A DNA stretch of 57,639 nucleotides, from assembly GCA_016795375.1 (NCBI GenBank), contig JAEUHJ010000139.1:1-57639 (forward strand). Reading direction: 5' to 3'. Of the stretch, positions 45,332-54,079 are shown in pieces. The notes below the pieces were generated by a model. It ran no database searches. It worked only from the letters and a program-made list of their open reading frames with translations, and was not told where the DNA came from. The translations under genes were made by a program, and so were the position numbers. This DNA comes from Verrucomicrobiaceae bacterium (GTDB lineage: Bacteria > Verrucomicrobiota > Verrucomicrobiia > Verrucomicrobiales > Verrucomicrobiaceae). The number at the start of each line of letters is the position of its first letter. Positions within the stretch are counted from its first letter, which is position 1.

Positions 45332-46721
45332 CCGCTGGGGGCGCGGCTTCACCGCGCGGCTCACGTTCGTTTACGCGCTGATCTTCACGCTTAGCGCGGC
45401 GGTGTTGTTCGGCCTGCTCTATCTCCTGCTCGCCTCCGCGCTGGAACGCAAGGATCGCGAGATCATCGAGGCACGCTGGAAGGAATGCGCCGCCGTTTAT
45501 GCCGGGGGCGGCCTGCCCGCGCTGCGCAATCTGGTGGACCGCAGCGGCGCGGACACCGGCAAGTCGAAGTCATTCTTTGTCCGTGTCACCGGGAACCTCG
45601 GCAGCGTGCTGCTCGTCAATGTCCCCAATGACTGGATCAAACTGGACGCGACGCCGCAGCACCTGCGGCCGGAATCCGACGGGACGGACTGGCTGCGCAT
45701 TCCGAAGGATGACGAGCGCGACATCACCGTCGCCTCGGCCCGGCTGGCGGACGGGGCGGTGCTCCAGGTGGGGCGCAGCACCAACAGCCGCGAGACCGTG
45801 TTGCAGCCCTTCCGTCGCAACTTCCTGCTGGTGATGACGCCCGCGCTGCTGCTGGCCCTCCTTGGCGGCGCCGTTTTCGCGCACCGGGCCACGCAGCCCG
45901 TGCGCGAAGTGACCGCCACCGCTCGCAGCATCTCCGACACGGGGGATTTTTCCGCCCGCGTGAGCGCCCGCGCCAGCCATGCCGAGCTGGAGGAGCTCGC
46001 GACCGAGTTCAATCGTGTGCTCGACAAAAACCAGTCGCTCATCCAGGGCATGCGCGACGCGCTCGACAATGTCGCGCATGACTTGCGCACGCCGCTCACC
46101 CGTCTGCGCGGCACCGCCGAGAACGCCGTGCAGACGACGCCCGACCCCGTCGCCCGCGAGGCGCTGGCGGACTGTGTCGAAGAGTCCGACCGCGTGCTCT
46201 CCATGCTCAAGGCGCTCATGGACATCAGCGAGGCCGAGTCCGGCATGATGAAACTCGACCGCTCCCTGACCTCCATCCCCGACTTGCTCAATGAAGTGAC
46301 CGCGCTCTACGAAGTCATCAGCGAGGAAAAGCACATCCGCATCACCACGGACCTGGATCCCGCCTGCAAAGCCTCAGTGGACGCCACCCGCATGCGTCAG
46401 GCATTTGCCAATCTCCTCGACAATGCTCTCAAATACACGCCGGAGGGCGGACAGGTGCATCTTTTCTGCGCCTCCGCCTCGAACAACATCATTGTCCGTC
46501 TGCGTGACACCGGCATGGGCATTGCGGCGGCGGATTTACCTCGCATCTGGGAGCGCCTTTATCGCGGTGACAAAAGCCGCTCCCAACGCGGCCTCGGCCT
46601 CGGCCTGAGTTTGGTCAAAGCCATCATCACCGCGCACGGCGGCAGCGTGGCCGTGACGAGCAATGCAGGACAGGGCGCCGAATTCATCATCACCGTGCCG
46701 CAGAATCCCCTGGTGCCCTGA
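45312..46721 (+). CDS. sensor histidine kinase, HAMP-HisKA-HATPase_c
   Basis: The 469-residue kinase (ATG 45312, alternative GTG 45300) overlaps the regulator gene by 20 bp, indicating coupled translation. It has two membrane helices, [20 protein letters not shown] and [20 protein letters not shown], bracketing a periplasmic sensor of about 120 residues. A HAMP domain follows, then phospho-accepting His256 in [13 protein letters not shown]-box [14 protein letters not shown], and the G-boxes DTGMGIA and [10 protein letters not shown]. The sensor domain shows no recognised fold. The cognate partner is the adjacent OmpR-type regulator, and htrA is the candidate target. Confidence 0.92.
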   Translation: MFSNLIDRWGRGFTARLTFVYALIFTLSAAVLFGLLYLLLASALERKDREIIEARWKECAAVYAGGGLPALRNLVDRSGADTGKSKSFFVRVTGNLGSVLLVNVPNDWIKLDATPQHLRPESDGTDWLRIPKDDERDITVASARLADGAVLQVGRSTNSRETVLQPFRRNFLLVMTPALLLALLGGAVFAHRATQPVREVTATARSISDTGDFSARVSARASHAELEELATEFNRVLDKNQSLIQGMRDALDNVAHDLRTPLTRLRGTAENAVQTTPDPVAREALADCVEESDRVLSMLKALMDISEAESGMMKLDRSLTSIPDLLNEVTALYEVISEEKHIRITTDLDPACKASVDATRMRQAFANLLDNALKYTPEGGQVHLFCASASNNIIVRLRDTGMGIAAADLPRIWERLYRGDKSRSQRGLGLGLSLVKAIITAHGGSVAVTSNAGQGAEFIITVPQNPLVP

Positions 46722-46745
46722 CTCCCTGCCCTTTTGCCGGGAAAA

Positions 46746-46820
46746 TGGTGCGCAGTACAGGGTTCGAACCTGTGACCCCCACCATGTCAAGGTGATGCTC
46801 TACCACTGAGCTAACTGCGC
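46746..46820 (-). tRNA. tRNA-Val (GAC)
   Basis: The minus strand folds into a full cloverleaf of 75 nt with CCA encoded in the DNA. Acceptor stem GCGCAGT/ACTGCGC is perfect (7 bp). The anticodon loop is TTGACAT with anticodon GAC (valine). The T-loop is TTCGAAC. It sits 24 bp beyond the kinase gene end. Confidence 0.97.
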
Positions 46821-46884
46821 GAGTCCGGGGGCGCAGTGTATAGACGGCTTGCACACTCCGGGCAAACGGTTTTTGCCGGTAGAT

Positions 46885-47604
46885 TCAACCGTTGTCCACC
46901 TGCCTCCGCACGGTGGTGCCGTGGTTCATGAGGTCGTCGCGTTCCAGGCTGGTGATGCGCGAGATGGAACGCAGCAGCCAGAACAACAGCGCCAGAAACA
47001 CGCCCATGAGCGGGATGCCGATGACGAGAAAGCCACTCCAGTTCAGACGGCCGATGGCCTTGGCGTATTCCTGGCTGCCCGGAGCCTTGTCTCCGAGCAA
47101 ATAGAGAGCGAGCGCGAAGTTGGCCGCTGCGGAGAACAGAAACGTGCCGGTCATGCCCCAGGAGGCGCGTTTGAGCAGCGCGGCGAACTCATGATGCTTC
47201 GCCGGCGTGTCGAGCGCCTGATGCAGCACCGGCATGTTGATGACCTGCGGGTTGAGCAGCATCTCGTTCACCAGCGGCTTGCCCCAGCGATGGCTCAGAG
47301 GAAAAGCGATGCCGAGGAAGACCGGAAACAGGGCTTCTTTGACCGCAAACCAGGTGGCGTTCAGTTTCAGCAACCCCAGTCCACCAGTGACGATGACGGC
47401 GATCAAACCGAGCACGGAAAAGAAATTCAGCCCGCGTTTGTTGAGGTAGCACCAGATGCCAAACCCGAGTGGCAGCAGCAGCGCGACCACCAGCGCCCAT
47501 AACGGCCCGAGACGCTCCGGCGCGCTGAGTTTTTCCAGCGCGATGGAGGGCAGGATGACGGTGAGGGCGAGATCGAGCAGGGGATGGGGCTGTTTTTGGG
47601 TCAC
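46885..47604 (-). CDS. integral membrane protein, VC0807-like family
   Basis: The 239-residue protein starts MTQKQPHPLLDLALTVILPS and has about six transmembrane segments, including PLWALVVALLLPLGFGIWC, FFSVLGLIAVIVTGGLGLL and FLVIGIPLMGVFLALLFWLL. The overall pattern (N-terminal proline-containing start, central PVFLGIAFPLSHRWGKPLV) resembles the VC0807 family of unknown function. It has no catalytic motif. It runs opposite to nadA across a 237-bp gap and is not clearly linked to any neighbour. Function unknown. Confidence 0.7.
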   Translation of the reverse strand: MTQKQPHPLLDLALTVILPSIALEKLSAPERLGPLWALVVALLLPLGFGIWCYLNKRGLNFFSVLGLIAVIVTGGLGLLKLNATWFAVKEALFPVFLGIAFPLSHRWGKPLVNEMLLNPQVINMPVLHQALDTPAKHHEFAALLKRASWGMTGTFLFSAAANFALALYLLGDKAPGSQEYAKAIGRLNWSGFLVIGIPLMGVFLALLFWLLRSISRITSLERDDLMNHGTTVRRQVDNG

Positions 47605-47661
47605 GTAAGACTGTGGAATGATGAAAGGGGAATGTCGAATGACGAATATGGAATGCCGGGT

Positions 47662-47765
47662 TCGTTCTCGTCCTCGATCCTTCGCCCCGCCTCACCCCGT
47701 CCTCCGACCGCTCCTCAACGTGTCCATTCTCGTCATCCCATGATCGAGGACGAGTAGGAGAACGA
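47662..47765. repeat. imperfect inverted repeat of CGAGGACGAG-rich sequence
   Basis: TCGTTCTCGTCCTCGATC at 47662-47679 recurs inverted at 47742-47765, the second arm carrying a 6-nt insertion, and is followed by a second GAGGACGAGGAC tract (47764-47776). It lies in the non-coding gap before nadA. It could be a small mobile or interspersed repeat, or a terminator/leader structure; no T-tract follows directly. Confidence 0.5.
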
Positions 47766-47841
47766 GGACGAGGACGAAAAAGGTCTGCACATCGCTTAGA
47801 CCTCCCCCTTGCTTCTGCAGCGCTATGTTGTACACACTTTC

Positions 47842-48780
47842 ATGGTCGCCGCCGCCCCCAACCTCGTCGATGAAATCATGCGCCTGAAGAAGGATCGCAA
47901 TGCCGTGATCCTGGCGCACAATTATCAGGATCGTGCCATCCAGGAGATCGCGGACTTCGTGGGGGATTCGCTTGGCCTGGCCTACAAGGCGAAGGAGACG
48001 AACGCGGATGTGATCGCCTTCTGCGGCGTGCATTTCATGGCGGAGACGGCCAAGATCGTGAATCCGGGCAAGACGGTCGTGCTGCCGGACGTGGAGGCCG
48101 GCTGCTCGCTGGAGCAGAGCTGCCCGGGGCCGCAGCTCGAGTCCTTCCTGAAGGCGAACGCGGCCAAGGATTATTATGTGGTCGCCTACATCAACTGCAG
48201 CGGTCATGTGAAGGCGCTGAGCGACTGCATCTGCACCAGCGGGAACGCGGACAGGATCATCGCCGCCGCGCCGAAGGACCGCCCGATCCTCTTCGTGCCG
48301 GACCAGAATCTCGGCTCATGGGTCATGGAGCGCACCGGCCGCAAGATGGATCTGTGGAAAGGCGCGTGCTACGTCCACGTCGAGTTCACCCGCGACAGCA
48401 TTCAAAAAATCAAAGACGAGCATCCTGGAGCGAAGGTCGTCGCCCATCCCGAATGCACCTATGCGGTGCGCATGCTGGCGGATGTGGTGTGCAGCACGGA
48501 GAAAATGGTCGGCTACTGCCGCGAGAGCCCCGCCGACGCCTTCATCATCGTCACCGAAAGCGGCATGCTGCACCGGCTGGAGCGCGAGGTGCCGGGGAAG
48601 AAGTTCATCCCCGGCCCCACCGGCCACTGCGCCTGCGCCGACTGCCGCTACATGAAGCTCAACACACTGCAAAAGCTGCACGACTGCCTGCGCGATCTGA
48701 CGCCGCAGGTCGAGCTGCCCGAGGAGCTGCGCAAGCGCGCCGAGAAACCGATCCTGCGGATGCTTGAGCTGAGCCGCTGA
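47842..48780 (+). CDS. nadA: quinolinate synthase A
   Basis: NadA condenses iminoaspartate with dihydroxyacetone phosphate to quinolinate in de novo NAD synthesis and carries an oxygen-labile [4Fe-4S] cluster. The start at 47842 (MVAAAPNLVDEIM) is preferred over 47809. The 312-residue protein has ILAHNYQDRAIQEIAD, FCGVHFMAETAKI, VLPDVEAGCSLEQSC, YINCSGHVKALSD, VAHPECTYAV and the C-terminal GHCACADCRYMKLNTL, covering the conserved cluster cysteines. No nadB or nadC is adjacent. The next gene follows at 81 bp. Confidence 0.95.
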   Translation: MVAAAPNLVDEIMRLKKDRNAVILAHNYQDRAIQEIADFVGDSLGLAYKAKETNADVIAFCGVHFMAETAKIVNPGKTVVLPDVEAGCSLEQSCPGPQLESFLKANAAKDYYVVAYINCSGHVKALSDCICTSGNADRIIAAAPKDRPILFVPDQNLGSWVMERTGRKMDLWKGACYVHVEFTRDSIQKIKDEHPGAKVVAHPECTYAVRMLADVVCSTEKMVGYCRESPADAFIIVTESGMLHRLEREVPGKKFIPGPTGHCACADCRYMKLNTLQKLHDCLRDLTPQVELPEELRKRAEKPILRMLELSR

Positions 48781-48860
48781 CGGATGTGAATGCGCTGCGC
48801 GGCCTCATGCCTCATTCTTCGAGCAAGCTCCCCCCGCCTGCCCCCGTTTCGACCCACCGT

Positions 48861-50159
48861 ATGATTTCGCGCGCCCTTTTCCTGCTTCTTGTCTTTGTTC
48901 CGCTGGTGCATGCCGAGAATTGGCCGCAGTGGCGCGGCCCACGCTTGGACGGCACCTCACACGACTCGGGTTTCCCGGTTTCCGCCGAGGGCAACGTGAC
49001 TTGGAGGCTGGAGCTGCCCGGCGGCGGACATGCATCGCCGATTGTGTGGGAAGACCGCCTGTTCACTGTCGCCGCGCTGCCCGAAAGTGAGGAGCGGGTG
49101 CTTCTCTGCGCGGACCGTTCATCAGGAAAACTGCTGTGGCAGTCAGTCGTGCTCAAAGCACCTGCGGAGAGAGCTCACAAGCTGAACTCGCTGGCATCGA
49201 GCACGCCTGCGACGGACGGCAGGCGCGTCTTCACGGCGTTCCTCGACAACACGCCCACGGATGCCACGCGCAAGGCTGATGAGGGGCGCACGATCGCGAA
49301 AGGCGAGGTGCCAAAAGGTACGGTGGTCATCTCCGCGCATGATTTTGACGGCAAACCACTCTGGCAGGCGCGTCCCGGCTTGTTTTCCAGCAAGCACGGC
49401 TTCTGCTCCAGTCCGGTTTTGTTTGAGGACAAGGTCATCGTGAACTGCGACCACGATGGGGACGGCTACATCGTGGCCCTTTCCCAGGCTGACGGCAGGG
49501 AGCTGTGGCGCATCGACCGCCCGAACAAAACGCGCAGCTACTGCGTGCCGCTCATCCGCGACATCGGCGGCCGCATGCAGATGGTGCTCTCCGGCACGAT
49601 GTGCGTGACGAGTTATGATCCGCGCACCGGGAAGCTGCTGTGGATCATCGACGGCCCGACGGAGCAGTTCGTCGCCTCGCTCGTGTTCAGTGACCAGACC
49701 GGCCTGCTTTACATGACCGGCGGTTTCCCGGAACATCACCTTCTGGCCATCCAGCCTGACGGGAATGGGAATGTGACCGGTTCGCATGTCGTGTGGCGCA
49801 CGAACAAAGGTGTGGCCTATGTGCCGTCTCCCATCATCGAGGGTGGCCGCCTGCTCATCGTGTCCGATTCCGGCGTCGCCCACTGTTTTGACGCCAAATC
49901 GGGCGAGATCGAATGGGCGGAACGTCTGCGCGAGCATCATGCCTCGCTCACCAGCGCGGAGGGGCGGGTGTATTTTGTCAATGATTTCGGCGTTCTGCGC
50001 ACAGTAAGGCCGGACAGGAGTTACAAGCTCGTCGCCGAGAGCGAGCTGAAGGAAAAAGTCTTCGCCTCTCCCGCCTTGAGCGAAGGGCAGTTGTTCATCC
50101 GCACGGAGAAGGCGCTGGTCTGCCTCGGCAAACGCGGCGCGAAAACTGCGGCGAAGTGA
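48861..50159 (+). CDS. exported PQQ-like beta-propeller protein (BamB-like)
   Basis: The start at 48861 gives a Sec signal (MISRALFLLLVFVPLVHA). The mature protein begins ENWPQWRGPRLDGTSHDSG, the usual opening of planctomycete/verrucomicrobial PQQ-repeat proteins. Repeated WR/WQ-type blades (VTWRLELPGGGHASPIVWED, LLCADRSSGKLLWQS, ALSQADGRELWRIDR, YDPRTGKLLWII, CFDAKSGEIEWAE) indicate a seven- or eight-bladed propeller. A true BamB scaffolding role is uncertain. No PQQ-binding or dehydrogenase motif is obvious, so a structural or binding role is possible. It overlaps, or lies just before, the GcvH-like start. Confidence 0.85.
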   Translation: MISRALFLLLVFVPLVHAENWPQWRGPRLDGTSHDSGFPVSAEGNVTWRLELPGGGHASPIVWEDRLFTVAALPESEERVLLCADRSSGKLLWQSVVLKAPAERAHKLNSLASSTPATDGRRVFTAFLDNTPTDATRKADEGRTIAKGEVPKGTVVISAHDFDGKPLWQARPGLFSSKHGFCSSPVLFEDKVIVNCDHDGDGYIVALSQADGRELWRIDRPNKTRSYCVPLIRDIGGRMQMVLSGTMCVTSYDPRTGKLLWIIDGPTEQFVASLVFSDQTGLLYMTGGFPEHHLLAIQPDGNGNVTGSHVVWRTNKGVAYVPSPIIEGGRLLIVSDSGVAHCFDAKSGEIEWAERLREHHASLTSAEGRVYFVNDFGVLRTVRPDRSYKLVAESELKEKVFASPALSEGQLFIRTEKALVCLGKRGAKTAAK

Positions 50160-50188
50160 CCGCTCAGCCCGTCTTTTCACAGTCTCCC

Positions 50189-50665
50189 ATGCTTAATTTC
50201 GTCCGCTTCAAGCACGCCCGCTTCTCGGCCCGGTTCCCTGACACATATCGCTACTCGCGTTCGCATTACTGGATGGCTCCCGTGGAGGGCGAGCCTGGTT
50301 TGTGGCGTGTCGGATTCACCAAATTCGCCACGCGCATGCTGGGGGAACTCGTGGACTGCGACTGGAAGCAGACGGATGGAGCCGAGGTTGCTCCCGGCGA
50401 CAACATCGGCTGGGTCGAGGGCTTCAAGGCCGCGTCGGATGTGTACTGCGTGATGAAGGGCGGCTTTGCGGGGGGGAATCCTGGGCTCAAAGCCGATGCC
50501 TGCATCGTGCGAAGCGACCCCTATGAGCAGGGCTGGCTCTATGCCGTGCGGGGCGAGCCGGAGGACGGATCGCTCGATGTTCATGGATACATCGAGCTGC
50601 TTGGTGCCACGATCCAGCGCATGGCGGAGGAAGGCCATGGCACAGAGGGGGCCGGGGAGGAATAG
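50189..50665 (+). CDS. GcvH-like lipoyl-carrier protein, orphan
   Basis: The start at 50189 (MLNFVRFKHARFSARF) is preferred over a GTG at 50156 that overlaps the previous stop. The 158-residue protein has the glycine cleavage H fold: an N-terminal YRYSRSHYWMAPVEGEPGLW, FTKFATRMLGEL, then the lipoylation site VEGFKAASDVYCVMKG with Lys80 in the canonical position. Usual H proteins read ES[VI]KA; here the residue pair before the Lys is Gly-Phe. No gcvT or gcvP lies nearby, so it may serve the cleavage system in trans or act as a lipoate carrier. The C-terminal tail is longer than usual. Confidence 0.85.
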   Translation: MLNFVRFKHARFSARFPDTYRYSRSHYWMAPVEGEPGLWRVGFTKFATRMLGELVDCDWKQTDGAEVAPGDNIGWVEGFKAASDVYCVMKGGFAGGNPGLKADACIVRSDPYEQGWLYAVRGEPEDGSLDVHGYIELLGATIQRMAEEGHGTEGAGEE

Positions 50666-50727
50666 TGGTCGGCTGGGGAAGGCGTGGCCGCCGGAGAGAT
50701 CGAGCCTTCAGTCCGCGTTTTTCTGTC

Positions 50728-52206
50728 ATGCACCCGGTTGAGCGCCAGATTTTGCTGAAACGCCGCGAATTTCTCACCACAGGCGCGAACGGCATCGGCG
50801 CGCTCGCGCTGGGGGCGCTGCTCACGGAGGAAGGGGTCATTTCACGCGCCTCGGCGCTGGAGGCCGATCCGTTGCTGCCGAGGGCGCCGCATTTTCCGGC
50901 AAAGGCGAAGAACTGCATCTTCATCTTTTTTGAAGGCGGGCCGAGCCAGATGGATTTGTTCGACCCGAAGCCGAAACTCAACGAGTTGAACGGACAGGCG
51001 CTGCCGGAGAGCATGACAAAGAACGTGCGTTTCGCCTTCATCCGCAAGGAGACCGCGCGGCTGATGGGCAGCCCGCGCAAGTTCGCAAAACACGGAGAGT
51101 GCGGCATGGATTTCAGCGACCTGCTGCCGCACATGGCGAAGCACGCGGACGACTGGCTCATGGTCCGCAGCCTGCACACGGACCAGTTCAATCATCATCC
51201 GGGCCAGCTTGTGCTGCATTGCGGACGCGCCCAGTTCGGACTGCCGACGATCGGCTCGTGGCTCAACTACGGCCTCGGCAGCATGTCGCGCAATCTTCCC
51301 GGCTACGTCGTGCTCAGCGCCGGTCGTGGCACCAGCGGCGGCGCGTCGTTGTGGCAGAGCGGCTTTCTGCCCAGCACCTACGCGGGTGTGCTTTTCCGCA
51401 ACCAGGGCGAGCCGGTGCTCAATCTGAAGAATCCGCCCGGCATTCCGATGAATCTCCAGCGCAAGGGCCTGGACACGCTGATGGAGCTCAATCAAAGCCG
51501 CTATGAGCACCTGCGTGACCCTGAGATCGCCAGCCGCATCTCCGCGTATGAACTGGCCTTCCGCATGCAGTCCTCCGCGCCGGAATTGATCGACTTGAAG
51601 GGCGAGAGTGAGAAGACGCTCGAAATGTACGGTGTGAATCGCAAAGATCCGCCGGTCAAAGCGGCCCGCAGTGGCGGCCCGGGCCAATATCAGGCATTTG
51701 CCAAGAACTGCCTGCTGGCGCGCCGCCTCGTCGAACGTGGCGTGCGTTTTGTCAGCCTCATGCACGCAAGCTGGGATCATCACAGCAATCTCAATGACGA
51801 GCTCGGCTACAACGCCGGCATGGCCGACCAGCCCATCGCCGCCTTGCTCACCGATTTGAAGCAGCGCGGCATGCTGGATGACACGATGGTCATCTGGGGC
51901 AGCGAGTTTGGCCGCACCCCGCTTGGCGAAAACCGGGGCGGCAACCCGAACGCGACCGGCCGCGATCATCACCCCTTTGCATTCACCATGCTCGCCGCCG
52001 GCGGCGGCCTCAAAGGCGGCCAGATTTTCGGCGAGACTGACGAGATCGGCTGGAGCGTGGTGCGTGATCCCGTCGATCTGCACGACTTCCATGCCACGAT
52101 GCTCAACCAGTTCGGCTTCGACCACCTGCGCCTCACGCACCGCTTCCAGGGCCGTGATTTCCGTCTCACCGATGTGGCCGGGCGAGTGATCAAGGAGTGG
52201 ATTTGA
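50728..52206 (+). CDS. DUF1501-family exported protein, copy 2
   Basis: The start at 50728 gives MHPVERQILLKRREFLTTGANG, a Tat-like leader with KRREF. The 492-residue protein has the family motifs IFFEGGPSQMDLFDPKPKLN, DLLPHMAKHADDWLMVRSLHT, RLVERGVRFVSLMHASW, WGSEFGRTPLGENRGG and GRDHHPFAFTMLAAGGGLKG. It clearly parallels the copy at 41512 but differs in the central part (an SAGRGTSGGASLWQSG loop replaces GVPVLGVDNWSNGW). No DUF1549/DUF1553 partner is adjacent. It lies 62 bp after the GcvH-like gene and 29 bp before the DUF423 gene. Confidence 0.88.
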   Translation: MHPVERQILLKRREFLTTGANGIGALALGALLTEEGVISRASALEADPLLPRAPHFPAKAKNCIFIFFEGGPSQMDLFDPKPKLNELNGQALPESMTKNVRFAFIRKETARLMGSPRKFAKHGECGMDFSDLLPHMAKHADDWLMVRSLHTDQFNHHPGQLVLHCGRAQFGLPTIGSWLNYGLGSMSRNLPGYVVLSAGRGTSGGASLWQSGFLPSTYAGVLFRNQGEPVLNLKNPPGIPMNLQRKGLDTLMELNQSRYEHLRDPEIASRISAYELAFRMQSSAPELIDLKGESEKTLEMYGVNRKDPPVKAARSGGPGQYQAFAKNCLLARRLVERGVRFVSLMHASWDHHSNLNDELGYNAGMADQPIAALLTDLKQRGMLDDTMVIWGSEFGRTPLGENRGGNPNATGRDHHPFAFTMLAAGGGLKGGQIFGETDEIGWSVVRDPVDLHDFHATMLNQFGFDHLRLTHRFQGRDFRLTDVAGRVIKEWI

Positions 52207-52235
52207 GCGCGAAAAGGGATTAAACAACGGCCGTC

Positions 52236-52610
52236 ATGCAGCCTGACTCTCTTCGCCTCCGCATCTCCGCCATCACAGGTTTTTTCGCCATTCTTCTCGG
52301 TGCGCTGGGCGCGCACGGCGCGTTGCATGAGAAATTGAAGGCAGCCGGGCAGTTGGAGCACTGGGAGACCGCGCTGCGCTATCATCTGCCACATGCGGTG
52401 CTGCTCCTGGCCATCGCGTTGCTGGCGGACGGGAGCAAGGCATTGCGCCGCGCCTGGTCGTTCCTTCATGCCGGGGTCATTCTTTTCAGCGGATCGTTGT
52501 ATGTGCTGGCTTGCACCGGGGTGAAATGGCTGGGCGCGGTCACGCCCTTCGGCGGTGTCAGTCTCATGCTCGGCTGGCTTTTGCTGGTCTTTGCCGCGAA
52601 GGGAAAATGA
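52236..52610 (+). CDS. DUF423 small membrane protein (YwdK/YgdD-like)
   Basis: The 124-residue protein has about four hydrophobic segments and the family's opening GFFAILLGALGAHGALHEKL, WETALRYHLPHAVLLLAIAL, and LYVLACTGVKWLGAVTPFGG, all characteristic of DUF423. Members are inner-membrane proteins of unknown function. The start ATG at 52236 follows the DUF1501 stop by 29 bp. Confidence 0.9.
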   Translation: MQPDSLRLRISAITGFFAILLGALGAHGALHEKLKAAGQLEHWETALRYHLPHAVLLLAIALLADGSKALRRAWSFLHAGVILFSGSLYVLACTGVKWLGAVTPFGGVSLMLGWLLLVFAAKGK

Positions 52611-52694
52611 GGAACGGGAGCAATCTTCGCACGACATGAAAAACCCGTTGCGCCGGGATTGAAGCATGCTCCAATAGCGGCCCTCCAAATCAGA

Positions 52695-52767
52695 GGCTCG
52701 GTAGCTCAGTCGGTAGAGCAGGGGATTGAAAATCCCCGTGTCGGCGGTTCGATTCCGTCCCGAGCCA
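52695..52767 (+). tRNA. tRNA-Phe (GAA)
   Basis: The sequence folds into a standard cloverleaf of 73 nt. Acceptor stem GGCTCGG/CCGAGCC is perfect. The anticodon loop TTGAAAA between GGGGA and TCCCC gives anticodon GAA (phenylalanine). The T-loop is TTCGATT. After the discriminator A the DNA reads CCT, so the terminal CCA is not encoded, unlike in the tRNA-Val of this window. Confidence 0.97.
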
Positions 52768-52801
52768 CCTCTTTGAGGAAGAGAGGTTGAAGCCCGGGAT
52801 T

Positions 52802-53275
52802 TCAGAGGGAGGTGTCCAGGCCGCCGAGCAGTTCCGAGACGCTGAGCGTCTGGCCGGGGAGCACCAGCGCGGGCCGGATGTCTGCCAGCGGTTGCAGCAC
52901 GAAGCGACGCTGGTGGAGACGCGGGTGGGGCAGCGTCAGCGCCGGATCGGTGCTCACCACATCGTCGGCGTAGAGGAGATCGAGATCGAGCGTGCGCGGG
53001 GAGTTGCGTTCGCGTTGCTGCGGCCGCCCCAGGGCCGTCTCGACAGCCTTGAGATGGGCATGCAGCTCCTGCGGCGTGCAATCTGCCCCGACTTCGATGA
53101 CGGTGTTCAGGAACGCCTGTGTTCCGGGGGCGCAGCCGACTGGTTCGGTCTCATACACGGGCGCGCTGGCGCTCAGCCTCAAACCAGGCACGCGGGCAAG
53201 CAGTAGTTCGACGGCACGCCGGATGTTTTCGGCGCGGTCGCCGAGGTTGGAGCCCAATGCGATGCCAAAGTGCAT
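52802..53275 (-). CDS. folK: 2-amino-4-hydroxy-6-hydroxymethyldihydropteridine diphosphokinase
   Basis: FolK pyrophosphorylates hydroxymethyldihydropterin in folate synthesis. The 157-residue protein has GIALGSNLGDRAENIRRAVE, the family's opening, YETEPVGCAPGTQAFLNTV, and the signature RTLDLDLLYADDVV with the metal-binding DLDLL, then LPHPRLHQRRFVLQPLADI. It follows dapB with 10 bp between, suggesting co-transcription. The standalone (non-fused) form is typical. Confidence 0.95.
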   Translation of the reverse strand: MHFGIALGSNLGDRAENIRRAVELLLARVPGLRLSASAPVYETEPVGCAPGTQAFLNTVIEVGADCTPQELHAHLKAVETALGRPQQRERNSPRTLDLDLLYADDVVSTDPALTLPHPRLHQRRFVLQPLADIRPALVLPGQTLSVSELLGGLDTSL

Positions 53276-53285
53276 GAGGCGGAGT

Positions 53286-54023
53286 TCACTTCAGTCCCAG
53301 CACGTCCTGCATGTCGTAGAGTCCCGCCGGACGGCCGGCGAGCCACTTCGCGGCGCGGACGGAGCCGTTGGCGAAGGTGTCGCGGCTGCTGGCCTTGTGC
53401 GTGAGCTCGACGCGTTCGCCGACGTTGGCGAAGACGACGGTATGGTCGCCGACGACATCGCCGCCGCGCAGGGCGTGGACGCCGATTTCCTTCGGCGTGC
53501 GTGCTCCCACGTCGCCAAAACGGCCGTGGCGGCAGTCCTTGTCGTATTCAAGTCCTCGCACATCGGCGAGGATCTCGACGAGCGTGCGCGCGGTTCCGCT
53601 GGGGGAGTCTTTTTTCATGCGGTGATGCATTTCGATGACTTCGAGGTCGAATTCGGGGCCGAGGAGCTCGGTGGCCTTGCGCGTGAGCCAGAACAGCGTG
53701 TTCACGCCGACGCTGAAGTTCGAGGCGAAGACGACGGGCAGCGTCTTGGATGCCTCGCGGATGGCGGCAAGCTGTTCGTTTGTGTGTCCGGTGGTGCCGA
53801 TGACCATGCTTTTTTTCTGACGGAGGCATTCGCCGAGCAGTTCGTCGCAAAAATGATGGGAGGTGAAGTCGATGACGGTGTCTGCCTTGGCGAGGGCAGG
53901 GGGGAGGGCGTCACCCATGTCGATGGTGGCGGCGACGGTGATGTTTTGAGCTTCGGCGGCGCGGACGATGGCCTGGCCCATGCGGCCTTTGCAGCCGGTG
54001 ATGAGGAGTTTGAGATCGGGCAT
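53286..54023 (-). CDS. dapB: 4-hydroxy-tetrahydrodipicolinate reductase
   Basis: DapB reduces HTPA to tetrahydrodipicolinate in the lysine/meso-DAP pathway using NAD(P)H. The 245-residue protein has the cofactor loop LLITGCKGRMGQAIVRAAE, a VIDFTSHHF segment, VIGTTGHTNEQL, and the catalytic and substrate motif EMHHRMKKDSPSGTA with the conserved His pair and Lys. GDHTVVFANVGERVELTHKA completes the family pattern. It follows the gluconokinase gene by 56 bp and precedes folK by 10 bp. Confidence 0.96.
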   Translation of the reverse strand: MPDLKLLITGCKGRMGQAIVRAAEAQNITVAATIDMGDALPPALAKADTVIDFTSHHFCDELLGECLRQKKSMVIGTTGHTNEQLAAIREASKTLPVVFASNFSVGVNTLFWLTRKATELLGPEFDLEVIEMHHRMKKDSPSGTARTLVEILADVRGLEYDKDCRHGRFGDVGARTPKEIGVHALRGGDVVGDHTVVFANVGERVELTHKASSRDTFANGSVRAAKWLAGRPAGLYDMQDVLGLK

Positions 54024-54079
54024 GAGGTGTGGCTGATAACCGGCTGCCGGAGTTATGCAAGAGCAGGCTGCCCGGCCTC

